A stretch of DNA of 64,000 nt, from assembly GCA_964370635.1 (NCBI GenBank), contig CAYJJU010000004.1, forward strand, positions 62,001-126,000, in the 5' to 3' direction. The DNA comes from SIG603 sp964370635 (GTDB lineage: Bacteria; Bacillota; Clostridia; Oscillospirales; Acutalibacteraceae). Position 1 is the first letter of the stretch. Every line of letters starts with the position of its first letter. A program made the position numbers and the translations under genes. Below, piece by piece: positions 9,354 through 18,250 of the stretch. The notes below the pieces were generated by a model. The model did not search any database. It saw only the letters and a program-made list of their open reading frames with translations, and was not told where the DNA came from.

Positions 9354-10949
9354 ATGCAAATTTTAATTAAAAATGCAACTATTTATGACGGCTTGGGAAG
9401 CAAGCCTTTTATAGGAGATGTCTTGACAAGGGGCGAAAAAATTGAAAAAATTTCCGATTGTATCAAGTGTTTTGACAAAGATGTGAAGGTGATTGATGCA
9501 GACAAAAAGATAGTTTGCCCAGGCTTTGTCGACATACATAGGCACTGTGACGCAAAGGTCTTAATCGACGAGGACTTTGGCAGGCTTGAAACGGCACAGG
9601 GCATCACGACTACAGTGGTCGGAAACTGCGGAATAAGTATTTTTCCCATAAAAGAAAATTCGCGTGACCTATACGACTTTCATCAAGCGGTGATAGGAAG
9701 GGTAAATGGTGACTTGCCAAAAAGTTTTTTGCAGTATAAGAGAAAGCTTTTGGAAAGCCCACCCACAATTAATTTAGGCACTATGATAGGCATGGGCGCC
9801 GTGAAAATGATGGTAAAAGGCTTTTCTGCCACCCCGTTTACCAGGGAAGAGATTGAAAAAGCGAAAGCCATAGTTGAAGATGCGCTTGAAAACGGCGCAC
9901 TTGGGGCAAGCCTTGGCATAATGTACATACCGGAGTGCTACAGCAGTGTAGAGGAAATGGCAGAAATTTTAATGCCATTAAAAAAATATAATAAGCCAAT
10001 AACCGCACACATAAGGGGCGAGGGTAACAGCATGGTAGACAGCGTCAAAGAGGCGGTAGAGATAGCAAGACTTGTCGGAGTGCCACTTCAAATAAGCCAT
10101 TTCAAAAGTTGTGGAATGAAAAACTGGGGAAAGGAAATATTTAGGGCGATAGATTTTATCAACCTGTCAAGGAGTACAGATTTACAGATAAGCTGTGATT
10201 TTTACCCATATGAAGGCGGAAGCACCTCGCTTACCACGATGTTACCGCCCTGCTTTGTAAAAGGCGACTTGCAAAGTGCATTAAAAAGGCTAGGCACTGC
10301 GCAGGGTGTAGAGGAATTTAGGAAGGCTAGCCTTATAGACTATAAGGACTGGGACAACTATGTCGTCGGACTCGGCTGGGACAAGATGATAATAAGTGCG
10401 GTAGAAAAAGAAGAGTTTGTAAAGCTGGTAGGCTTGTCGGTGTCGGATGCGGCGGAGAAATTCGGCTATGAAGACGGGGCAGAGCTTGCGGCAAAACTAA
10501 TGCACGAAGAGAACGGAAAAACCACGATAATAATAATGAGCATAGACAAAAACGACATAGACGAAATTGCAAAACTTCCATATTCTACGGTGATATCCGA
10601 CGCACTTTATGCAGACACAGACACCGTGCATCCAAGGCTTTACGGTGCTTTTCCAAAGATAATACGTGAATTTGTGCTAGAGAGAAAAATTCTTACAATG
10701 GAGCAGGCAATAGAAAAAATGACCTCAATGCCGGCACGTTTTATGGGAATTCGTGACAGGGGAGTCCTAAACGAGGGTGCTTATGCCGACATAATTATGT
10801 TTGACCCTCAAAAATTTAAAGACAATGCAAGCTTTGAAAATGGAAAAAAACTTGCAACCGGCCTTGATTTCATGATGATAAACGGCAGGATTATACGTGA
10901 AAACGAGGAATTTAATAACACCAATAATGGAAAATTTTTATATAATTAA
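9354..10949 (+). CDS. N-acyl-D-amino-acid deacylase (D-aminoacylase family amidohydrolase)
   Basis: A 531-residue amidohydrolase that releases D-amino acids from N-acyl-D-amino acids in the cytoplasm. Seen: the small beta domain, the metal motif PGFVDIHRHCD (HxH, about residue 62), the family marker TTTVVGNCGIS with a candidate metal-ligand Cys, ITAHIRGEG, PLQISHFK, and VISDALYADTD followed by HPRLYGAFPKI. Residue order matches characterised D-aminoacylases; side-chain specificity (neutral, Asp or Glu) is not readable. The ATG overlaps no gene and has GAGGTAAGT before it. RidA and a D-amino-acid PLP enzyme follow, so the three look like a D-amino-acid salvage set, perhaps for wall-derived D-residues. 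Confidence 0.88.
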   Translation: MQILIKNATIYDGLGSKPFIGDVLTRGEKIEKISDCIKCFDKDVKVIDADKKIVCPGFVDIHRHCDAKVLIDEDFGRLETAQGITTTVVGNCGISIFPIKENSRDLYDFHQAVIGRVNGDLPKSFLQYKRKLLESPPTINLGTMIGMGAVKMMVKGFSATPFTREEIEKAKAIVEDALENGALGASLGIMYIPECYSSVEEMAEILMPLKKYNKPITAHIRGEGNSMVDSVKEAVEIARLVGVPLQISHFKSCGMKNWGKEIFRAIDFINLSRSTDLQISCDFYPYEGGSTSLTTMLPPCFVKGDLQSALKRLGTAQGVEEFRKASLIDYKDWDNYVVGLGWDKMIISAVEKEEFVKLVGLSVSDAAEKFGYEDGAELAAKLMHEENGKTTIIIMSIDKNDIDEIAKLPYSTVISDALYADTDTVHPRLYGAFPKIIREFVLERKILTMEQAIEKMTSMPARFMGIRDRGVLNEGAYADIIMFDPQKFKDNASFENGKKLATGLDFMMINGRIIRENEEFNNTNNGKFLYN

Positions 10950-10962
10950 AGGAGAAAAAACC

Positions 10963-11427
10963 ATGAACGTATACGACAAACTAAAGGAAATGAACATCAC
11001 TTTACCACCACCGCCTCCAAAAGGCGGGATTTACACACCCGTAATGCCATTCGGGCAAAATCTGCTTTATTGCAGTGGCTGTGGCCCCGATATAGGCGAG
11101 GGCACTGTAATTAAAGGAAAACTTGGCAGTGAAATATCTCTTGAAGAGGGGCAAAAGGCGGCATATAACTGCATGCTAAATGTCATTTCTAACCTGCATA
11201 ACTACTTAGGCGACTTAAATAAAATTAAAAAATTTGTAAAAGTGCTTGCATTTGTTAGGGGAGAAGACGATTTTACAAATCAACCGCAAGTCGTAAACGG
11301 AGGAAGCCAGCTTCTTTTAGATATTTTTGGAGAAGAAAAGGGACTTCCCGCACGCTCTGCCATAGGGACAAACTCTCTACCCGGCGGAATTACCTGCGAA
11401 ATTGAGTGCTTGGTGGAAATAGAGTAA
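10963..11427 (+). CDS. RidA family protein
   Basis: A 154-residue member of the RidA/YjgF family. Members hydrolyse enamine and imine products of PLP-dependent dehydratases, protecting other PLP enzymes. Seen: YCSGCGPDIG, the central GQKAAYNCMLNVISNLH helix, and ARSAIGTNSLPGGITCEIE, which holds the conserved Arg and the C-terminal Glu. The start is the ATG at 10963 with AAAGGAG 8 bases upstream; the longer open frame from 10897 overlaps the deacylase gene and has no ribosome site. The stop overlaps the next start as TAATG. Pairing with a D-threonine/D-serine type enzyme fits removal of a reactive aminoacrylate-like product. Confidence 0.9.
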   Translation: MNVYDKLKEMNITLPPPPPKGGIYTPVMPFGQNLLYCSGCGPDIGEGTVIKGKLGSEISLEEGQKAAYNCMLNVISNLHNYLGDLNKIKKFVKVLAFVRGEDDFTNQPQVVNGGSQLLLDIFGEEKGLPARSAIGTNSLPGGITCEIECLVEIE

Positions 11428-12509
11428 TGTACGACTTTGATAGACAAAATGAAATTTGCTCGCCCGGCCTTGTTTTCTACACAGATTTAATTGAGAAAAA
11501 CATCTCAAAAATGATAGAAATGGCAGGTGGCGCACAAAATTTATGGCCTCATATAAAGACGCATAAATGCAGTGAGCTGGTAAAAATGCAGATGGCAAAG
11601 GGCATAATGCGCTTTAAAACCGCAACAATAGTAGAGGCGCAAATGGTGGCAAGCTGCGGTGCTTTACATGTGATGCTTGCCTATCCCTTGGTGGGGCCTA
11701 ATATGAAGCGTTTTAAGAATTTATGCGACAGCTACAAGGAAACAAAATTTTATGCCGTGGCAGACGACCTTACACAAGTAAGGCTTTTATCCGAGTGTTT
11801 TAGCAAAGAAAATCCCATAAATTTGCTCATTGATGTGAATTTAGGGCAAGAGAGGACAGGCGTAAATCTTGATAGGCTTGAAGAATTTTATGCGCAGTGC
11901 CAAAAAATAGATGCTGTAAAGCTCATGGGCTTGCACTGCTATGATGGACATAGGCATGAAAAAAGTTTTTCTCAAAGGATGTATGAGGTTGAAAAGACGG
12001 ACAATGCGTTAAGAGAAGTGCTAAAAAATCTTTCGGACTGTGAAATTCTTGTCTTGGGTGGCACTCCGTCGTTCCCATGCCATGTAAAAACCATGGAAAA
12101 TGCCTATTTTAGCCCTGGAACGCTTGTTTTACACGACTATGGATATGCTAAATCCTACCCCGACATGGACTTCAATATCGGGGCGGCGATACTCACAAGG
12201 GTTATTAGCCACCCTACAAAAAATACTTTTACCATAGACTTAGGAACAAAGGCGGTGTCTTGCGATTCAAAGGACATTCGTGCCGTGATTTTCGGCATGG
12301 AATATGCCAAAACCATAATGCATAATGAGGAGCACATGGTTTTGCAGCTTGATGATAAAGACCTGCAGTATATGCCAGAAATTGGCACAGAGCTTTTTGC
12401 ACTGCCGTGGCATATTTGCCCTGCGGTAGCGCTTTATAATAAGGTAGCACAGGTTGAAAATGGCAAATTTATCAAATATTTAGACATAGACGCAAGGGAC
12501 AGAATTTAG
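11427..12509 (+). CDS. D-threonine aldolase / D-serine dehydratase-like PLP enzyme
   Basis: A 360-residue fold-type III PLP enzyme (alanine-racemase N-terminal barrel with a DSD1-type C-terminal domain). Seen: WPHIKTHKC with the PLP lysine near residue 48, LLIDVNLGQERTGV, GLHCYDGH, and a C-terminal ALPWHICPAV holding a candidate zinc pair H-x-C. D-threonine aldolases and metal-dependent D-serine dehydratases share this architecture; published family descriptions link H-x-C to the dehydratase and H-x-D to the aldolase, so the dehydratase reading is attractive but not proven. The true start is the ATG at 11427, which overlaps the ridA stop by one base. It ends the 3308-12509 run. Confidence 0.85.
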   Translation: MYDFDRQNEICSPGLVFYTDLIEKNISKMIEMAGGAQNLWPHIKTHKCSELVKMQMAKGIMRFKTATIVEAQMVASCGALHVMLAYPLVGPNMKRFKNLCDSYKETKFYAVADDLTQVRLLSECFSKENPINLLIDVNLGQERTGVNLDRLEEFYAQCQKIDAVKLMGLHCYDGHRHEKSFSQRMYEVEKTDNALREVLKNLSDCEILVLGGTPSFPCHVKTMENAYFSPGTLVLHDYGYAKSYPDMDFNIGAAILTRVISHPTKNTFTIDLGTKAVSCDSKDIRAVIFGMEYAKTIMHNEEHMVLQLDDKDLQYMPEIGTELFALPWHICPAVALYNKVAQVENGKFIKYLDIDARDRI

Positions 12510-12515
12510 CAATAC

Positions 12516-12544
12516 TTGCCAAAAATATGAATATGTGGTATAAT
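12516..12544 (+). promoter_or_regulatory. sigma-A type promoter for the CorC-like gene
   Basis: TTGCCA (12516-12521) and TATAAT (12539-12544) are separated by 17 bases, with an extended -10 (TG, one base, TATAAT). It starts 7 bases after the stop of the D-amino-acid enzyme, so the membrane protein gene probably has its own transcript. Confidence 0.75.
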
Positions 12545-12580
12545 AACTGAAAATTTATTTAAGGAGTGATATTATCCATT

Positions 12581-13837
12581 ATGGATGAGCACAGTATAAC
12601 GTTAATTTCTATACTTATTGTTTTAGTTGGTCTTTCGGCATTTTTTTCATCGACAGAAACGGCATTTTCTTCGATGAGCAGGGCAAGAATTAAGAGCATG
12701 GCGCAAGAGGGCGTAAAAAACGCGAGGCTTGCATACAAGCTATCGGAAAACTATGATGAGCTTATATCTACTATATTAATAGGAAACAATATAGTAAATA
12801 TTGCTGCGGCTACTTTGGCGACGATTTTGTTTGTCGGATTTTTTCAAGAAAACGGCGCAACAGTGTCAACGGTAGTAATGACTGTAGTCGTGCTAATTTT
12901 TGGTGAAGTAACGCCAAAAAGTCTTGCAAAAGAAAGCCCTGAGAGCTATTCAATGGCGGTGGCACCTGTCATGAATGTGCTTATAATGGTGTTTAAACCC
13001 ATTAATTTCTTGCTTGTAAAATTTAAAACCGCCATAGGAAAGTTGTTTAAAATCAAGGGAACTACTACAATCACAGAAAATGAGATTATTACCTTGGTTG
13101 AAGAAGCAGAGCAAGTAGGCGGAATAGAGGAGCACGAGCGTGACCTTATTAAAAACGCCATAGAGTTTGACGATTTAGATGTAATGGACATAGTAACACC
13201 GAGGATTAACGTGGTGGCTATTGATATAACAGACAGCGCCGACGAAATTTTCAGAATGTTTAGAGAGACAGGATACTCAAGATTTCCGGTTTATGAGGGT
13301 ACTGTTGATAGTATAGTGGGTATAATTAATGAAAAGGATTTTCATAATCGCATGATGCATGAAAATACTCTTATAAATAGTATAATAAAACCCGTGGAAT
13401 TTGTCCCTCCCTCGATGAAGATATCAGAGCTTTTGAAGACTTTTCAAAAGAAGAAGCTTCATCTAGCGGTCATAGTGGACGAATTTGGCGGAACAGAGGG
13501 GATAGTTACTTTAGAAGACATACTCGAAGAGCTTGTAGGCGAGATTTGGGACGAGCATGACGAGATGGAAGCTAGTATGATAGACTTAGGTTCAGGCGAG
13601 TATTTAGTGCCTACAGCGGTAGACCTTGACGAGCTTTTTGAAGAATTTAAAATAGTAGACGAAACCGAGGCTTCCACCGTAAACGGCTGGGTAATTGAAA
13701 ACATAGACAAAATACCCTCGGTGGGAGACAATTTTGAGTTTGATAATTTAAGTATATTAGTCACCAAGGTAGAGAATAAAAGAGCAACCGAGATTAAAGT
13801 TAAAGTCAACTACCCTAAGGTAGAGGACGAGGATTGA
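12581..13837 (+). CDS. CNNM/CorC (hemolysin-like) family transporter-associated protein
   Basis: A 418-residue membrane protein with the DUF21 domain (CNNM transmembrane region, about residues 1-180, including FFSSTETAFSSMSRARI), two CBS domains (about 200-320, from IVTPRINVVAID to LHLAVIVDEFGGTEGIVTLEDILEE) and a CorC/HlyC C-terminal domain. Relatives act in magnesium or cobalt handling or efflux; older 'hemolysin' labels are not supported by function. The start is chosen at the ATG at 12581. A GTG at 12566 overlaps the AAGGAG itself and is unlikely, though the spacing to the ATG is long (14 bases). A hairpin terminator follows at 13892. Confidence 0.88.
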   Translation: MDEHSITLISILIVLVGLSAFFSSTETAFSSMSRARIKSMAQEGVKNARLAYKLSENYDELISTILIGNNIVNIAAATLATILFVGFFQENGATVSTVVMTVVVLIFGEVTPKSLAKESPESYSMAVAPVMNVLIMVFKPINFLLVKFKTAIGKLFKIKGTTTITENEIITLVEEAEQVGGIEEHERDLIKNAIEFDDLDVMDIVTPRINVVAIDITDSADEIFRMFRETGYSRFPVYEGTVDSIVGIINEKDFHNRMMHENTLINSIIKPVEFVPPSMKISELLKTFQKKKLHLAVIVDEFGGTEGIVTLEDILEELVGEIWDEHDEMEASMIDLGSGEYLVPTAVDLDELFEEFKIVDETEASTVNGWVIENIDKIPSVGDNFEFDNLSILVTKVENKRATEIKVKVNYPKVEDED

Positions 13838-13891
13838 AAGATAGCTAGTAGTCGAGGTAACCCCTTATAACTATGACAAATTGTAATAAAT

Positions 13892-13925
13892 GGGACACGG
13901 TTTTGCCGTGTTCCGTTTCCTTTTA
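13892..13925 (+). terminator. rho-independent terminator after the CorC-like gene
   Basis: GGGACACGG and CCGTGTTCC form a 9-bp stem with one G-T pair around a TTTTG loop (13892-13914), followed by a T-rich run with interruptions. It lies 55 bases after the stop codon. Confidence 0.65.
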
Positions 13926-14354
13926 TATAGATTTTCATTAAAAAAGCTTGGGTGTCGCTTGTGAATAAATTGTCGAAGTTTTGAAGCTGCTAAATTGCCA
14001 TATTCACAATTTAGTCATTGTTTACTATCATAAAGTTCATATTTGTGCAATTTGTCAATTGACCTTTACAAAACAATTTTTTTCCGTACAAATTTTTAAA
14101 AATGCATTGACTTTTTAACCCCGAAATGATATAATCGGCAACGAAAAAGCAAGTAGCAAGTTTTAAATTTTTAGTTATTATGACTACATATAGACTTTGT
14201 TACAAACTGTAACGCATTCGATTACATTTTGTAACAGGTTGTGTACTCTCAAACTACACCGAAGTCAAAAATTGCTTTAAAGCTAAATTTTGCCAAAGCT
14301 TGAACATGGGTTTAACTTAGCCCAATTATAATTTTATTAGGAGGCAAATACAGT
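13926..14354 (+). promoter_or_regulatory. long regulatory region and leader before the oligopeptide ABC operon
   Basis: This gene-free stretch holds no convincing small gene. It contains an inverted repeat TTGTGAATA/TATTCACAA (13959-13967 and 14001-14009) with a 33-base loop. A near-consensus promoter follows, TTGACT (14107-14112), 17 bases, TATAAT (14130-14135), with an extended -10 TG. Two palindromes lie downstream of it. A short hairpin around TGGG/CCCA comes just before the GGAGGC ribosome site. Transcripts from this promoter would carry a leader of roughly 210 bases before the ATG at 14355. Such a leader is long enough for control at the RNA level, but I recognise no riboswitch class in it. 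Confidence 0.75.
14199..14234 (+). promoter_or_regulatory. tandem TTACA-N3-TGTAA palindromes (candidate operator)
   Basis: GTTACAAACTGTAAC (14199-14213) and TTACATTTTGTAA (14222-14234) share the arms TTACA-N3-TGTAA. Their centres are 22 bp apart, about two helical turns, so two dimers could sit on one face. They lie roughly 60-90 bases downstream of the predicted transcription start, a place for a roadblock repressor or for a site serving a second promoter. The cognate regulator is not in the window. Confidence 0.55.
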
Positions 14355-16268
14355 ATGAAAAAAAGAATTATCACATCTTTACTTGCAGTTGCAATGCTAG
14401 TTTCTGTTATAGCTATCGGCTTTACAGGCTGCGGCGACTCAGAAGGTATGACAATTGTTGGCACACCTAGAGCCGAGACTTTAATAGTTGAGACTCAAAA
14501 CCCAACAGACACTCCCGGTCAATTCAATCCTCACATGACAGGTACTTCTTCAGGTTTTGGTATTCACCAATTACTATGGAACCACTTGTGGGAAATCAAC
14601 ACAATCACAGGTGAGCAATTCGGCGATATCGCGGCTGACCTACCAACTTCAAACGCTGACTTCACAGAGCACGAAATTAAAATTCGTGAAGGCATGACAT
14701 GGTCAGACGGCGAAGTACTTGATGCACATGACGTTGTTTTCACATTCAATGCTATGATGGAAAATGAGAACCACTCACAATATACTTATTACAATCAAGT
14801 TTTCGCATCAGTTGAAGCAGTTGATGATTACACAGTTAAACTTGTTACTAACGAGTCTTTCCCAAGAATAGCTCTAAGATTTGGTGTTACAATTTATGCT
14901 AACAGCTTTAAACCAATGCCAGAGCATATCTATAAAGATCAAGACATCACAACATTTGCAGACTCAGAGCCTGTAGTATCTGGTCCTTACACAGTTGACA
15001 GATACGACGAGAACGGTTCTTGGATTCTTTACAAACTACGTGAAGACTGGCAAAACACTTCAGTTGGTATAATTGAAGGTCAGCCAAATGCTCCTTACGT
15101 TTTATTCCAATCTTTTGCAAGTGCTGAGACACGTCAGCTAGCTATGATTAACAATGACGTTGACATCATGGTTGAGGTTACTCCAGAAGACTATGAAGCT
15201 CTAATAGAGAACCCAAATGTTAGCGCATGGTACAATGACTTCCCATATGCAACATCTGATGACCCTTGCTCAAAAGGTATTGCTTTCTCAATGGGCGCAG
15301 GCGCACCATACGATAATGCTGACTTCCGTTGGGCTATTGCACTAGCTATGAACTTTGATGATATTTCAAAGAACGTATTTGGTGGTATCGGACGTTCGTC
15401 ACCATTCCCAATCCTAACAGCTACAGCTGCTATGGTTGATACATACTATGATCCAATGCTAGAATGGGTTAAAGAGTTTGAGCTTGACCTAGGCGACGGC
15501 ACAACAACTAAAGTTTTCGACGACCAATATGCATACAGAATGGTTGAGTATCTAGAAGATGAAAAAGGATACGAAATTCCTGATGATGACGAAACAATTC
15601 TTGACATGTTCGGCGTAGGTTGCTGGCTATATAATCCAGAAGCTGCTGAAAAACTACTAATCAAAGCTGGTCTTACAAAAGAAGCTGACGGTTGGTACTT
15701 CGAGGGCGAGCCATTTGTTATCAATATGACTTTCCTATCAGGCACAGAGCCTCAAGCTGGCCGTGGTACAGAAGCTGCTTACCAAGAACTAACTGAGTTC
15801 GGCCTAACATGCAACATCTCTGGTGAAAGCTCAGCTACATGGGGCACAAACGGTTCTACTGGACAATATGAAATCGCTGGCTACTGGCCAACAGGCGGTA
15901 TCACAACTGATATCTACTCACAAATCAGTGGTTGGGCAAATGACCTAATCGTACCAGTTGGTGAAACAGGTTCAGGTCAAGGTACTCGTTGGGATAACCA
16001 AGAAGCTACTGACATCATTCATGAACTAGCTAAAGTTGACCCTACTTCTCCTGAAGCTGTTGAACTAGGTACTGAGTTTATTAAACTTGCTATCGAAGAC
16101 ATGGTATTCATCGGATTCCACTCAGGTGTTAAGCTTGTTCCAACAAACTCAACATACTGGACTGGTTACCCATCAGCAGAAAATGATTACAATGGTCCTT
16201 GGTGGTGGTGGAGCTTATTCAAATTCTTTACACCACACATCACAGCAAACACAACAACAACTGCTTAA
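14355..16268 (+). CDS. oligopeptide/dipeptide ABC transporter substrate-binding lipoprotein (SBP family 5)
   Basis: A 637-residue extracellular binding lipoprotein of the OppA/DppA class. Seen: a signal peptide with lipobox FTGC, then family 5 blocks such as LLWNHLWEIN, IREGMTWSDGEVLDAHDVVFTFN, VSGPYTVDRYD, FRWAIALAMNFDDI and AEKLLIKAGL. It feeds the permease and ATPase genes that follow. Its codons favour GCT, GGT, AAC and CTA more than neighbouring genes do, which fits high expression. A hairpin after the stop would keep most transcripts to this gene alone. The ligand cannot be read; the Trp-rich C-terminal segment (GPWWWWSLFKFF) and relatively long length are unusual and could mean a larger peptide or an oligosaccharide. 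Confidence 0.9.
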   Translation: MKKRIITSLLAVAMLVSVIAIGFTGCGDSEGMTIVGTPRAETLIVETQNPTDTPGQFNPHMTGTSSGFGIHQLLWNHLWEINTITGEQFGDIAADLPTSNADFTEHEIKIREGMTWSDGEVLDAHDVVFTFNAMMENENHSQYTYYNQVFASVEAVDDYTVKLVTNESFPRIALRFGVTIYANSFKPMPEHIYKDQDITTFADSEPVVSGPYTVDRYDENGSWILYKLREDWQNTSVGIIEGQPNAPYVLFQSFASAETRQLAMINNDVDIMVEVTPEDYEALIENPNVSAWYNDFPYATSDDPCSKGIAFSMGAGAPYDNADFRWAIALAMNFDDISKNVFGGIGRSSPFPILTATAAMVDTYYDPMLEWVKEFELDLGDGTTTKVFDDQYAYRMVEYLEDEKGYEIPDDDETILDMFGVGCWLYNPEAAEKLLIKAGLTKEADGWYFEGEPFVINMTFLSGTEPQAGRGTEAAYQELTEFGLTCNISGESSATWGTNGSTGQYEIAGYWPTGGITTDIYSQISGWANDLIVPVGETGSGQGTRWDNQEATDIIHELAKVDPTSPEAVELGTEFIKLAIEDMVFIGFHSGVKLVPTNSTYWTGYPSAENDYNGPWWWWSLFKFFTPHITANTTTTA

Positions 16269-16300
16269 TTTTAAGCTCTTGTAAACTAAATTAGCGTGGG

Positions 16301-16340
16301 GAGGTGCACTCCCATTGGAGTGCACTTCTTCCATTTTTAT
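16301..16340 (+). terminator. strong hairpin between binding-protein and permease genes (partial terminator)
   Basis: GTGCACTCC (16304-16312), loop CATT, GGAGTGCAC (16317-16325) is a perfect 9-bp stem extended by weaker pairs, followed by a T-rich stretch. In ABC operons such a hairpin commonly lets a minority of transcripts through, giving excess binding protein over permease and protecting the 3' end. Confidence 0.7.
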
Positions 16341-16381
16341 TATGATTTTGTGAATTTATTATATTAGGAAGGAGTGTAACC

Positions 16382-17380
16382 GTGAAATTCCGTAAATACT
16401 TTTTTATCAGACTAGCTTCATGTATATTAACTATTTGGATAGGCGTTACATTTATCTTTTTCATTCCTCGTATGTTCCCATCAGATCCAGTCGAGGGTAT
16501 GATATCTCAAATGCAAGCACTTTCAGGTTCGATGGACCCAGCACAAATGGATGCCTTGCGTACCCAGCTTAGAGTTCAATTTGGTCTTGAGGGGTCACTA
16601 CTAGAGCAATATGGTTCATTCTTATGGAACGGTCTACTTCGTTTTGATTTTGGACCATCACTTATGAACTACCCAACTCCTGTTATGGAAATTATAGGTA
16701 GAAACTTACCCTATACATTAGGGCTCGCACTTACGACAACACTACTTGCTTGGACTATAGGTAACACTATCGGTCTTCTAGCAGGTTTTAGAAAAAATAA
16801 ACGCTCCTCCAAAATACTAGAGAGTGTCGCGATATGTATTTATCCGATACCTTACTTTATTATAGCACTTATATTCCAGATATTCTTTGGATTTGTGCTG
16901 GGGTGGTTCCCGATGGAGTCGACGATTTTGACAGGCGGTACCGCCGGTCAGTTCTTTAGCTCCCTCATTATGTCCTCAATTTTACCTGCTGTTACCATGA
17001 TAATGCTAGGTACAGGCTGGTGGATTATTTCTATGAAATCTCTATCAGGCACTACTGCAGAAGAAGATTTTGTACAGTTTGCAAGATTTAGGGGACTTAG
17101 TGAAGGTACTATAGGTAAAAGCTATGTATTCAGAAACTCTATTTTAACACAAATTACAGCTCTTGCCATGAGTTTAGGCGGCGTTTTTGGTGGTTCAATT
17201 ATGACAGAAATCATCTTTGGATACCCAGGCGTTGGTTCACTTATGCAAGGTGCAGTACAACAGTCGGACTATAACATGATTTTAGGCTGTATCACAATTT
17301 CTATCGTTGCAATTTCTATTGCTACTTTTGTTGTTGATATTATCTATCCATTTATAGACCCACGCATCAGATATAGTTAA
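16382..17380 (+). CDS. oppB: oligopeptide ABC transporter permease (OppB/DppB type)
   Basis: A 332-residue inner-membrane permease. Seen: the N-terminal RLASCILTIWIGVTFIFFIPR segment, a family-typical ectodomain with VRVQFGL-like sequence, and the cytoplasmic EAA-type loop QFARFRGLSEGTIGKSYVFRNSI that contacts the ATPases, ending at FIDPRIRYS. Six membrane segments are likely. An AAGGAG site precedes the ATG. It pairs with the next permease to form the channel. Specificity (oligo- or dipeptide) is unresolved. Confidence 0.91.
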   Translation: MKFRKYFFIRLASCILTIWIGVTFIFFIPRMFPSDPVEGMISQMQALSGSMDPAQMDALRTQLRVQFGLEGSLLEQYGSFLWNGLLRFDFGPSLMNYPTPVMEIIGRNLPYTLGLALTTTLLAWTIGNTIGLLAGFRKNKRSSKILESVAICIYPIPYFIIALIFQIFFGFVLGWFPMESTILTGGTAGQFFSSLIMSSILPAVTMIMLGTGWWIISMKSLSGTTAEEDFVQFARFRGLSEGTIGKSYVFRNSILTQITALAMSLGGVFGGSIMTEIIFGYPGVGSLMQGAVQQSDYNMILGCITISIVAISIATFVVDIIYPFIDPRIRYS

Positions 17381-17395
17381 GGGGGAAGATGAATT

Positions 17396-18250
17396 ATGAC
17401 AGGATTTAAAAGATTTTGGAAAAATGCGTCTGGCCGCTTTAAGCTAGGTATTATAGTTACAAGCATATTCTTTATCATAGGATTTGTAATTTACTACATA
17501 CCACATATCAATCCATTCACATTTAACAGTTATTCAAATAACTTGCCTGTAAGCGCCCAAAACCCACTTGGTACTACAAGTATGGGACAAGACGTTATGT
17601 GGCTTTTAATTGAGTCTATACATAACTCACTTACCATGGGTCTTATAGTTGCAACTATTGGTACATGTCTAGGCGTTTTTGTAGGTCTTCTAGCCGGCTT
17701 CTCAGGCGGCGCTGTTGACCGTATACTTACAACTATTACAGATACCTTTATAGTTATCCCATCACTTCCAATTCTTATTTTGATGACTTCTCTAATGAGA
17801 GGCGGCAGTGGTTCTACTACATTCTTGATGGCACTTGTTCTTGCTATGTTTGCATGGGCATGGCCTAGCCGTCAAATTCGTTCAATGGCACTTACCATTA
17901 GAGAGCGTGACTTTATTCATACAGCATGGTTCTCAGGTGAGGGCACAGTACAAGTTGTTGTAACAGAAATTCTTCCGTTTGCACTAACTTGGTCACTGTC
18001 AAACTTTATGAACGCAACACTTGCAGCTATCGGTACTGAGTCAAGCCTTGCTGTTATGGGTCTATCACCAGCGAACTTCGTTTCTCTTGGTAATATGATT
18101 CAATGGGCAAGAAACTACAACGCTATCTTCCTAGGTCACTGGGTATGGATTGGCGCACCTATCGTTGCTACAGTTGTACTCTTTGTAGGCTTATTTATGC
18201 TTATCACAGGGTATAACGACTATCAAGCTAAGAAGAGAGGTAAGTCATAA
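17396..18250 (+). CDS. oppC: oligopeptide ABC transporter permease (OppC/DppC type)
   Basis: A 284-residue second permease. Seen: an N-terminal segment before HINPFTFN, the OppC-type block NPLGTTSMGQDVMWLLI, and the EAA-type loop TIRERDFIHTAWFSGEGTVQVVVTEILP. The family's usual ARALGAS-like sequence is replaced by TAWFSGEG. Its stop overlaps the ATG of the ATPase gene by one base (TAATG), so the two are translationally coupled. Confidence 0.91.
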   Translation: MTGFKRFWKNASGRFKLGIIVTSIFFIIGFVIYYIPHINPFTFNSYSNNLPVSAQNPLGTTSMGQDVMWLLIESIHNSLTMGLIVATIGTCLGVFVGLLAGFSGGAVDRILTTITDTFIVIPSLPILILMTSLMRGGSGSTTFLMALVLAMFAWAWPSRQIRSMALTIRERDFIHTAWFSGEGTVQVVVTEILPFALTWSLSNFMNATLAAIGTESSLAVMGLSPANFVSLGNMIQWARNYNAIFLGHWVWIGAPIVATVVLFVGLFMLITGYNDYQAKKRGKS

